Source: Drosophila miranda (Eukaryota > Arthropoda > Insecta > Diptera > Drosophilidae). From it: 64,000 bases of DNA. The position numbers and the translations under genes are program-made. The stretch's first letter is position 1; each line of letters opens with the position of its first letter. Shown in pieces: positions 50,295-58,841 of this stretch. The notes beneath the pieces were generated by a model that did no database searches, had not been told where the DNA came from, and saw only the letters and a program-made list of their open reading frames with translations. The stretch lies in the NCBI RefSeq assembly GCF_003369915.1, contig NC_046677.1:16554001-16618000 (forward strand). The letters run 5' to 3'.

Positions 50295-51044
50295 ATGGCA
50301 AAGAATATAGAGAACATAATGATCGTGGAGCCAGCTGATGCGCTGACTTTCGAAGGGCCGTTCAACAAGCCCATCAAGCGCAATCTGGTTATTCGCAGTC
50401 TCGTCGATAAAGATATGGCGTACAAGCTGAAGACAACCTCGCCACGCCTGTTCTTCGTTCGCCCTAACATCGGGATAATTGGTGCCAAGTCGTCGGTCAG
50501 CATCGAAATTTTCATGCCTCCGACACTGCCCCTCTATCCGGACCCGTTTATGAAGCGTCACAAATTCCTCATTGTGGCTGGCGAAGCTACTGAACCCGTA
50601 GGGGATTTGCAGAGCTTCTTCAAGGATCTGGAGCCGGCCAACGCCTGGGAAGGCAGGGTCCACTGTGAGTTTGTGCTTCCGCAGCCGGAGAATAACAACG
50701 GCTTCGAGGCTAGCATTTTGGACGAGTCGATCCGTCACACTGTTGGTGGAGAGCCCATGGAAGACTTGGAGCGCACGTACGACGCCCTGGAGGTCAGCGT
50801 TCTGGTGGACATGCAAATTCTACAGGAAAAGGTTGTTTATCTTGAGCAGGTGCGTCTGGAGTTGTCTCTGCAAATCGAGGAACTACGCGATTCTGCTAAG
50901 AAGGGGCAGAACGGCAAGAAAATTCTGCTACGCCAGCGCTCTACCTTTTTTATGTTTTCGTCCGCATGTGTCGCCGTTGGTGCCGTCTTTTTTTTTGGTA
51001 ATTTTGGCAAAGACTTCCTAAACCTAATTAAGAAAGCCTTTTAA
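50295..51044 (+). CDS. VAP-type MSP-domain ER membrane protein, copy 2 (249 residues)
   Basis: Same architecture as copy 1: MSP domain with K-L-K-T-T and V-R-P-N, coiled coil, tail anchor. It carries S in L-Q-S-F-F-K, R in L-E-R-T-Y, the extra M-Q in V-D-M-Q-I-L, Y in V-V-Y-L-E-Q and G in Q-N-G-K-K. The poly(A) signal is at 51066-51071. Its protein is the same as copy 3, so the two have been homogenised or recently duplicated. The two added residues lengthen the coiled coil, which in VAPs supports dimerisation. Confidence 0.9.
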   Translation: MAKNIENIMIVEPADALTFEGPFNKPIKRNLVIRSLVDKDMAYKLKTTSPRLFFVRPNIGIIGAKSSVSIEIFMPPTLPLYPDPFMKRHKFLIVAGEATEPVGDLQSFFKDLEPANAWEGRVHCEFVLPQPENNNGFEASILDESIRHTVGGEPMEDLERTYDALEVSVLVDMQILQEKVVYLEQVRLELSLQIEELRDSAKKGQNGKKILLRQRSTFFMFSSACVAVGAVFFFGNFGKDFLNLIKKAF

Positions 51045-51597
51045 GGAATTGTTCTGTTACAAGCGAATAAAATATGTAATTGCTCTCCCCTAAATGAATT
51101 TCTATTCAATTTTTGAGTATTTTGTCATAGAAAATTCGAGAAATTCTCATACATACAAAAACTTAAGGTTTTTGCAGAGTCACCTCATGACGTCATACAA
51201 CAAAAAATTTAAATGGCGGCTTTCAGAGGCGGACTTACAGCCAGTTTTTTTTTAAATCTTCAATCGATTGGTTGTGACTTCATAATAGTTTTGTTAGATC
51301 TGTAAAAAATATCGTATCGGTCAGATATATATTTTTTGGAAAAATACACAGGCCGAATGATTTTTCGTTATATGTAAACGTACAATAGCATTGTCAAAAA
51401 TATCAATTTTGAATAGTTTGATCTATTTTCGAGCTCTGGAGAATCTTAAAATATTAAATATCGATAGGCAAAAACTGTGTCAATAACGATTGTGAAAAGC
51501 TGCAACCAGCACTCGGCTATCTGTCTTGGCACTTGAAAAATTTAGAGTTCGTATCGTTTGCACCATTTCGCATATAGACACGCCCGAGAAATTTGTT

Positions 51598-51879
51598 GTG
51601 AACTTCTTTCGACACACGCTGCAGAAAGGGTAGGAAAGCTTCTCTGTATTCTCTTCATTGGTCTTCTGACGCTTGGCAGCCGATGGCAGCTTGATCGTCG
51701 TCTTCAGTATCGGGTTAAGTGGATTTGCCCAGTAGCTGAATCAAGGGTTGTCCGCCAGTCGATGCCTGTGTGGTTGCCACTCCGCCAGTCGATGCTTCTC
51801 TGAATCTCACTACTGTAGTAGTTAGTTTGCGCATTGTTTCGTTCGATGGGAACGATATCTTGCTTTTCGTATTTCCCAT
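51598..51879 (-). pseudogene. Truncated RING-finger gene fragment, unit 3 left end
   Basis: Same truncation and same two-base loss as at 45693-45974 (ATG at 51879). The shared lesion shows that units 2 and 3 come from one ancestor unit after the junction formed. Confidence 0.85.
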
Positions 51880-52356
51880 TTTGTAAAACACAAGAAACTT
51901 TTACAATTTTTGTAGTATTTACGACACAAGCTTCTCGACCATCGTGGAGAACGGTGTGTCCAAAGATTTATATCAAAAGATACGCTATGCCCAAGAAAAA
52001 CTTAGAAAAATGCTGGAGAAGATGTTTGTTTAATTGTTGGATGATGTTCACCATCTCCACAACTTACCAGCGGACTATCATTCTAAGGCAAAATGTTAGG
52101 TTAAGCTAAATCACGAACGCCTTAGCCAACCCAACCTAACCCTCGGGGTCGACTAAAAATATCAACAATTCCCCATTCATCTGTTCCCACGCCAATTCTT
52201 TCCCACAATCGTAGTTTCTGTCCAAATTTTTATTTACTGTTTAACGGTTTTTTTGTTTGTTTTTGCATTCCTTTTTAGTTCCCTGTTTAACGTTTATATC
52301 TGTTCAAATATTTTCGTACACGAATATCGAAAGAAATTATTAATAAATAAGCCTGT

Positions 52357-52563
52357 TCACTGCCAACGGGCCCCAAATATCCAGACTGACAGAATTTCCA
52401 GAGACTCCGCAACGATTGGCCTATCGATATATAGATTGTCATCGCCAAGGCCAATCGAAGGGGAAGCTGAAGCTTCTTGAATTGGAAAAATCGCTATTCC
52501 CGGGTTAAGGACTGTCTCTCCTTCGAATGTACCTCTTGAATCACATTTTTCCTCGAATGACAT
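52357..52563 (-). CDS. Candidate 68-residue ORF (M-S-F-E-E-K...), unit 3
   Basis: Same translation as the unit 2 copy. Confidence 0.3.
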   Translation of the reverse strand: MSFEEKCDSRGTFEGETVLNPGIAIFPIQEASASPSIGLGDDNLYIDRPIVAESLEILSVWIFGARWQ

Positions 52564-52570
52564 ACATTTT

Positions 52571-53675
52571 TATACCCGATACTCAAAATGAGTATTGGGG
52601 TATATTAGATTTGTGGTAAAAGTGGATGTGTGTAACGTCCAGAAGGAATCGTTTCCGACCCCATAAGGTATATATATTCTTGATCAGCATAAATAGCCGA
52701 GTCGATTGAGCCCTGTCTGTCTGTCCGTCTGTCCGTCCGTCCGTCCGTCCGTCCGTCCGTCCGTCCGTCCGTCCGTCCGTCCGTCCGTCCGTCCGTCCGT
52801 CCCTTTCAGCGCCTAGTGCTCAAAGACTATTAGATCTAGAGCAACGATGTTTTGGATCCAGATTTCTGTGATATGTCACTGCTACAAAAATATTTCAAAA
52901 CTTCGCCCCGCCCACTTCCGCCCCCACAAAGGACGAAAATCTGTGGCATCCACATTTTTAAAGATACGATAAACCAAAAACGCAGAATCGTAGAGGATGA
53001 CTATATGTTCTAGAGTGTAAGATCTCAACCAGATCGTATAATTATTATAGCCAGAATCAAGAAAACAATTTCACTCTTTCTCGCTCTGTCTCTCTCTAAC
53101 ACACAGGTTTCATGGTCGGTTTTGTCAATTGCAAAATATGAGTTCAAGGATCTCAGAACCTATAAGAGCCAGAGCAACCAAATTTGGTATCCACACTCCT
53201 GTGATATCCGACCTTGACCGTTTCCTGTCCAAATTTCGAAACACCCCCTTCCGCCCCCGCAAAGGACGAAAATCTGGGGCATCCACAAATCTCAGAGACT
53301 ATTAAGGCTACAGTAACCAAATTTGGTATCCGCACTTCTGTTAGATCTCACTATAAAACGTTTATCTCAGAATTTCGCCCCACCCTTTTCCGCCCCCACA
53401 AAGGACGAAGTCTGTTGCATCCACAATATTGCACATTCGAGAAAACTAAAAACGCAGAATCATAGATAATGACCATATCTATCAGATTGCTGAATCTGGA
53501 TCAGATCAGATCATTTTTATAGCCAAAAGGAACAAATCAATTTGCACTGGCTACGCAGCGCCCGACGTCACGCTCAGACTGATTTTCTGTCTCTCTCGCA
53601 CGCACTCCTTGTCGTGTCGTTTAATATTAGCGGCGTCTGCCGGAGGAGAGCCATACTGACTTAGTATCGGGTATA
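52571..53675 (+). mobile_element. DINE-1/mini-me element, copy 5, full length
   Basis: Same termini as copies 3 and 4. It has the longest (GTCC)n run of the five, about 52713-52803. GA-rich segment (minus strand) at 53074-53097. Confidence 0.87.
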
Positions 53676-54576
53676 ACTGTAGAGTTGCGGTCTCCGCAGC
53701 AACTCACAACGTTCCCCCTCGTTCCTTTTCGCTTTGCATACTTTTAGCTCTATTTTATTCATTTTATTTCCATTTTATATAATTTATTTTGCTTTGAAAG
53801 CCATATTGTCTTACTCGTACACTCTTGACTGTGAGGAAATGAGCATTGTTATGTCAGGGAAGCACTCCAGACCCTCTTGCAGTTTTCGGGATTTTGATAT
53901 GACCATAAAAAGTAAAAGGAATAAAGGAAAAAAAGGCAAAGAAGTACATCCAAAAAGGAAAGAAAACCCTGCTCCCACTTGAAAGCGACATTGAGGCCCG
54001 TCTCCATGGGAATACCCTCGTCCTCTGCTGTCTGGAGGGTACTTCCTTCCCTGCCTCTACAAGGGGCGACATGTCAACGCAGCTATGCCTCTTGGATGGG
54101 GCACGTGTGCTCCGGCATGGCACAGGAACTCGAAAGGCATTTCACGAAATTCCAAGGCAAACAGCATGCAGAAATTGCATTTAGATGTGCGAAGAAAATT
54201 GCTAAAAATATTATTTGCCTTTGAGGGAATTTCGAAATGAAAATGTTTATCTCTAAAACATAAAGTGCATTTTCTAACTTTACGTAATATAATACTCGTA
54301 TCCTGTGTCAAAAGTCAGGAACAGAAAACAAAGCTAAAATCTACAATGAATTGTTAATGGCCTGAATGCAGGACCCGACATCTATCGATGGAGAGGCTAA
54401 CAAGTCCAGGGAATTTCCTACAAGCATTTACATCTAGCACACACATCCCAGAGATCCTTGACATGTCGAATTTAAATGTAACTTATTTATATCCGTTTAT
54501 GTGGGTCCGCTGTCATTTAAATTTTGCTCATTAGGCCTTATTTATGATAAGTAGGACAGCAGCTCATTTGTGGAAG

Positions 54577-55616
54577 TCAGGGAAAAAATGTTGATGGATT
54601 TTGTGGTTTCAAAACCAGAGGCAATATTTCTTTTATTGCTGGGTGACTCTGGGCATCAGCTTGGTGCATTTTTGGCCCTGTAAGAAAACCAATAAAGAAA
54701 TATACGAATCCCAGTACGAATATGATACGCACCGAGTCCGGATACGATTCGGCGCGGTAGCTACGTGAAAACATGTGACATATACTGTAAGTAGAAGATC
54801 AATGTCCAGGTTGCCCGTCCCTTGAATGTCTCTATGGATGACCAGAAAGAGCTGCGTTTCATTGGTGTGGACACTGGTACGCTGATCGCCTGATCCGCAT
54901 TGTTATATCCATTGTGCTGAGATAGAAGGCCAGTGGGGAAAGAAGCCGTGTGATACATCCTGGGATTAATGTGCATCTGAAAGGAGGAGGATAGATAATG
55001 ACGAGGATTCTGGCAGCCAAAGGTTAAAAGTTCACAATATACCTTGCTGCAGGCCGCAGAAATTCCCCTCAACACATTATTCTGACCATCGCTGACACCG
55101 TCCCGATAAGAGACAATGTGCTCGGAATAGCAGTTCCAGAACTGACGACTCCATTACCCCGATTTCCTCCAGGGCAGAGGCTTGCAAGTGATATTGTATG
55201 TTGTATGAAGCCCCGAAAGGATTATGGGAGGCAGCCAACCCCCATCACACTGGGTGGCGTCCCGAAATTTGGAATATAACGAACACCAAATCACATTGGT
55301 TTCGTTTGAAATCCTGAAAGGAATCATATAGGTCACGGCCATCCCTGTACATCCGTATTACAGCCGTCTAATCTAGGAAACATTGACTATATGCCTTTTA
55401 GCAAGGACCTGCAAGGAGAACATTCAGATCTCTGTGGCATGCCGAGGTCAGCACCTTACAACTCACGTGTTCTTTGAAATCTTGCACCTGATTGTAGGCC
55501 GAGGGCACGGCTTTGGAGCAAAGAATTTCATACGATCTCAACTGTTGCCTTTGTTGTTGTCCACTGTTGTCCGTGTGTATACAGTGATGAAACAGTTCTC
55601 GCCAAATCCAGAGCAA
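54577..55616 (-). pseudogene. Spliced-looking host gene remnants, unit 3
   Basis: Third copy of the remnant at 42763-43802, 5913 bp from the unit 2 copy, with the same structure. Confidence 0.35.
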
Positions 55617-56024
55617 TCACTCAACGAATTTAACACGAAATTGAATATAAAACGAAATGAAGAATATCAGCAGGCTTGGCAACTCTACTCAGCTGTGTTC
55701 TTGTGTTCAGTGTTGTAAGCCGTTTAACTGTAGACATCGATAAATAAAACATCGATGAATATATTAAAAATTGCTTGCTACAAACCGCGTAAAATGTGTA
55801 AAAAAAATGAATTTTGGTATCTAAAATACATCTTAGGTATTCGAGCAGGCACAATTTTTGAACCACTGTGAACTACCATGGCCCTAAATGGGTTAAAATT
55901 TAAATAAAAATATATATATATATATATATATATCTGACGTATATATAGTTTAATTATCCATGTATTTATTAAAATATAGGTATTTAAGTAAAAACATCCA
56001 ATAAGACGCTTGTAGGGTAAATCT

Positions 56025-56082
56025 AAAAACATCGATAGTGGAGAAAAAACATCGATGGTTGAGAAAAAACATCGATGACATC
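56025..56082 (+). promoter_or_regulatory. Three tandem AAAAAACATCGAT boxes upstream of VAP copy 3
   Basis: Unchanged from units 1 and 2. Confidence 0.45.
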
Positions 56083-56207
56083 TCAGGCTTACTACATCGC
56101 CATCATTTTCTTTTCGCCATTTCATCTCAGAAAGTTTTTTCGAGCACATTGTTTCTTAAACCAAACCTACAAAAAAGGACAAAAATTCCGTAAACCAAAC
56201 TAAAAAA

Positions 56208-56957
56208 ATGGCAAAGAATATAGAGAACATAATGATCGTGGAGCCAGCTGATGCGCTGACTTTCGAAGGGCCGTTCAACAAGCCCATCAAGCGCAATCTG
56301 GTTATTCGCAGTCTCGTCGATAAAGATATGGCGTACAAGCTGAAGACAACCTCGCCACGCCTGTTCTTCGTTCGCCCTAACATCGGGATAATTGGTGCCA
56401 AGTCGTCGGTCAGCATCGAAATTTTCATGCCTCCGACACTGCCCCTCTATCCGGACCCGTTTATGAAGCGTCACAAATTCCTCATTGTGGCTGGCGAAGC
56501 TACTGAACCCGTAGGGGATTTGCAGAGCTTCTTCAAGGATCTGGAGCCGGCCAACGCCTGGGAAGGCAGGGTCCACTGTGAGTTTGTGCTTCCGCAGCCG
56601 GAGAATAACAACGGCTTCGAGGCTAGCATTTTGGACGAGTCGATCCGTCACACTGTTGGTGGAGAGCCCATGGAAGACTTGGAGCGCACGTACGACGCCC
56701 TGGAGGTCAGCGTTCTGGTGGACATGCAAATTCTACAGGAAAAGGTTGTTTATCTTGAGCAGGTGCGTCTGGAGTTGTCTCTGCAAATCGAGGAACTACG
56801 CGATTCTGCTAAGAAGGGGCAGAACGGCAAGAAAATTCTGCTACGCCAGCGCTCTACCTTTTTTATGTTTTCGTCCGCATGTGTCGCCGTTGGTGCCGTC
56901 TTTTTTTTTGGTAATTTTGGCAAAGACTTCCTAAACCTAATTAAGAAAGCCTTTTAA
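56208..56957 (+). CDS. VAP-type MSP-domain ER membrane protein, copy 3 (249 residues)
   Basis: Translation equals copy 2; intronless, ATG in the same AAAAAATGG context, poly(A) signal at 56979-56984. It sits in the unit that still adjoins the original right flank, so its locus is probably the ancestral VAP position, though exchange with copy 2 may have overwritten the sequence. Confidence 0.9.
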   Translation: MAKNIENIMIVEPADALTFEGPFNKPIKRNLVIRSLVDKDMAYKLKTTSPRLFFVRPNIGIIGAKSSVSIEIFMPPTLPLYPDPFMKRHKFLIVAGEATEPVGDLQSFFKDLEPANAWEGRVHCEFVLPQPENNNGFEASILDESIRHTVGGEPMEDLERTYDALEVSVLVDMQILQEKVVYLEQVRLELSLQIEELRDSAKKGQNGKKILLRQRSTFFMFSSACVAVGAVFFFGNFGKDFLNLIKKAF

Positions 56958-57539
56958 GGAATTGTTCTGTTACAAGCGAATAAAATATGTAATTGCTCTC
57001 CCCTAAATGAATTTCTATTCAATTTTTGAGTATTTTGTCATAGAAAATTCGAGAAATTCTCATACATACAAAAACTTAAGGTTTTTGCAGAGTCACCTCA
57101 TGACGTCATACAACAAAAAATTTAAATGGCGGCTTTCAGAGGCGGACTTAAAGCCGGTTTTTTTTTAAATCTTCAATCGATTGGTTATGACTTCATAATA
57201 GTTTTGTTAGATCTGTAAAAAATATCGTATCGGTCAGATATATATTTTTTGGAAAAATACACAGGCCGAATGATTTTTCGTTATATGTAAACGTACAATA
57301 GCATTGTCAAAAATATCAATTTTGAATAGTTTGATCTATTTTCGAGCTCTGGAGAATCTTAAAATATTAAATATCGATAGGCAAAAACTGTGTCAATAAC
57401 GATTGTGAAAAGCTGCAACCAGCACTCGGCTATCTGTCTTGGCACTTGAAAAATTTAGAGTTCGTATCGTTTGCACCATTTCGCATATAGACACGCCCGA
57501 GAAATTTGTTGTGTGGACTCCCCAAAGGGGGACCCCAAT

Positions 57540-57749
57540 GGGACCCCCCCCAGGGCGATCAAATTGAGTCTCGAGTCCGTGGCCGCAAAGGCATCGACAA
57601 GGCCGTCGGCCAGCGGGGAGCTGCTTTCAAAATTGCAAGTCCCTCGCTACGGAACCGTCCACAAAATTCAAGCCACTAAACGGAAAATACTATACAATAA
57701 GCGCCGCAACATTCTACGGCAAGTGCTGGAACAATTAATTGATATTTGA
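57540..57749 (+). pseudogene. C-terminal coding fragment, unidentified host gene
   Basis: Directly past the array. An open frame ends in TGA at 57747-57749 and includes S-L-E-S-V-A-A-K, P-R-Y-G-T-V-H-K-I-Q-A-T and a basic K-R-K-I-L-Y-N-K-R-R-N-I-L-R-Q-V-L-E-Q-L helix, with host-like codons. It looks like the last about 60 residues of a protein; no start or upstream exon is visible. The C-runs at 57541-57551 may mark a rearrangement. Confidence 0.4.
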
Positions 57750-57869
57750 GTTTATTTGTAATTGAAAATCGTTTTCCGATCAGGCTCCGTCGGCTGCAGA
57801 AATTTACCCCTAAAGCTAGCGTTACCCATATACCACATATACCAGCTGGAGCCGGCCCAGACGGCCAGA

Positions 57870-58130
57870 CAGATGCCGCCCGTGAAGGAGGAAGAGCAAA
57901 AGTCGTTTGCGGTCGACTTTGATGACAAGGATGAAGCGCCTGCTGTGGGGCCTTTAGCACCGCTAAGCCGCCGTCGTTCGGCGACGCCACCACCGCTGGC
58001 CAGCAGCCAAAGCAGATGCCCAATCCTGATGATGCCGATCGCCAGTCGTGCGGGTGTCAGCAATATCTGTGCCTCGCCTTTGCGCAACAACTGCCTGCCT
58101 CACCAAGATGGAGCAGAATAACACCAACAT
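57870..58130 (+). pseudogene. Coding-like fragment, acidic then Ser/Pro-rich
   Basis: A plus-strand frame reads M-P-P-V-K-E-E-E-Q-K-S-F-A-V-D-F-D-D-K-D-E-A, then P-L-S-R-R-R-S-A-T-P-P-P-L, with Drosophila-like codons. It resembles a disordered region of a cytoskeletal or centrosomal protein, but I do not recognise it. The frame runs into the first copy of the 77-bp repeat, where continuity is doubtful. Confidence 0.35.
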
Positions 58131-58352
58131 TCACCGAGATGGACACCCAGCTGAAGGCGGAAATATTGCCGGACAGTCCGGAGCAGAAGGCTCTGGTCAA
58201 GGAGAGGAAGCGAGTTGAGCTTCAGTTGCAGAATCTGGACAGAAAGACCTTGAAGAACGAGAACGAGGAAAATCGTCAGCAATATCTGTGCCTCACCTTT
58301 GCGCAACATCAGCCTGCCTCACCAAGATGGAGTAGAATAACACCAACACTCA
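58056..58352 (+). repeat. 77-bp direct duplication (58056-58132 and 58275-58352)
   Basis: GTCAGCAATATCTGTGCCTC through ACACCAACA occurs twice with a few differences, 219 bp apart. The insert between them encodes an E-M-D-T-Q-L-K-A-E-I-L-P-D-S-P-E-Q-K helical segment. The first copy contains AAGATGGAGCAGAATAAC, a good start context; the second has TAG at the third codon. After the second copy lies a neat 58-bp GT-AG intron (58365-58422). Confidence 0.7.
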
Positions 58353-58559
58353 AATGCTTCACTTGTAAGTCAGCGCTAAACAGGGTCCCCGTACAAGTCT
58401 AAGCTCATGATTATTTTTTCAGAGCCTTGGGTCTCCACCAAGCGCCGCGGCGCTGTCGTAACTGCTTGCGGAGGATCCATCCTTGATCCGCTCCGGACAA
58501 TCAGTCGTCGGGCGTTCAGAACGCCTTTATTCTTCATTCTTGATCATTTGTTTTGTATT

Positions 58560-58841
58560 TCAAAATATGTTTCTCAGCCATTTTAGTGGATCCTTGCGCC
58601 CTTCCGCCACGTAGGGATTCTGCATAAGAACTTTTGAGGCGAGTCCAGTCACTATCGCAGTCACGGAAAACCACCACATGATCTGCGGCTTTATGCCTCA
58701 TTCCTTTCTCTCGGTTTTGGAGCCAAGATAAACGAAAGAGGAATAAAGCCATAGATCATCTGGTGCTTTTTCCTGGCTGGGATCGTAGCTGGATGCGCGG
58801 CGACAGTACTTCTTCAGAATCAGTACGGATCCATAATTTAA
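58560..58841 (-). pseudogene. Membrane-protein exon with one in-frame stop, unidentified
   Basis: After an acceptor (GATCACAG, ending 58842) one frame runs from 58841 to TGA at 58560-58562, interrupted once by TGA at 58700-58698. Upstream of it the frame reads Y-C-R-R-A-S-S-Y-D-P-S-Q-E-K-A-P-D-D-L. Downstream it reads M-W-W-F-S-V-T-A-I-V-T-G-L-A-S-K-V-L and ends D-P-L-K-W-L-R-N-I-F, one hydrophobic segment with a basic tail. AATAAA lies at 58531-58526 on the minus strand. Either a recently disabled exon, or a short ORF beginning at the Met at 58679 with its own 5' sequence. No family recognised. Confidence 0.38.

Larger units (their letters stand above)
45693..51597. repeat. Array unit 2 (5905 bp)
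   Basis: Complete unit: RING fragment, RING 5' flank with M-S-F-E-E-K ORF, DINE element, gene remnants, VAP copy 2 and its 3' flank to TTGTTGTG. It is nearly identical to unit 3, differing mainly in GTCC-run length and a few bases near the right end. Confidence 0.85.
51598..57513. repeat. Array unit 3 (about 5.9 kb), right end of the array
   Basis: Matches unit 2 up to GAAATTTGTTGTG and then runs into unrelated DNA (TGGACTCCCC), so 57511-57513 (GTG) marks the original right-hand flank. Its last 400 bp carry private changes (for example AAAGCCGG for ACAGCCAG), as expected for the ancestral edge. Confidence 0.85.

Noticed and set aside
50214-50816. 200-codon open frame antisense to VAP copy 2 (also at 56127-56729, and 174 codons at 44315-44839)
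   Set aside because: It lies wholly over the VAP CDS on the other strand, has no motif, and its openness follows from VAP codon use.
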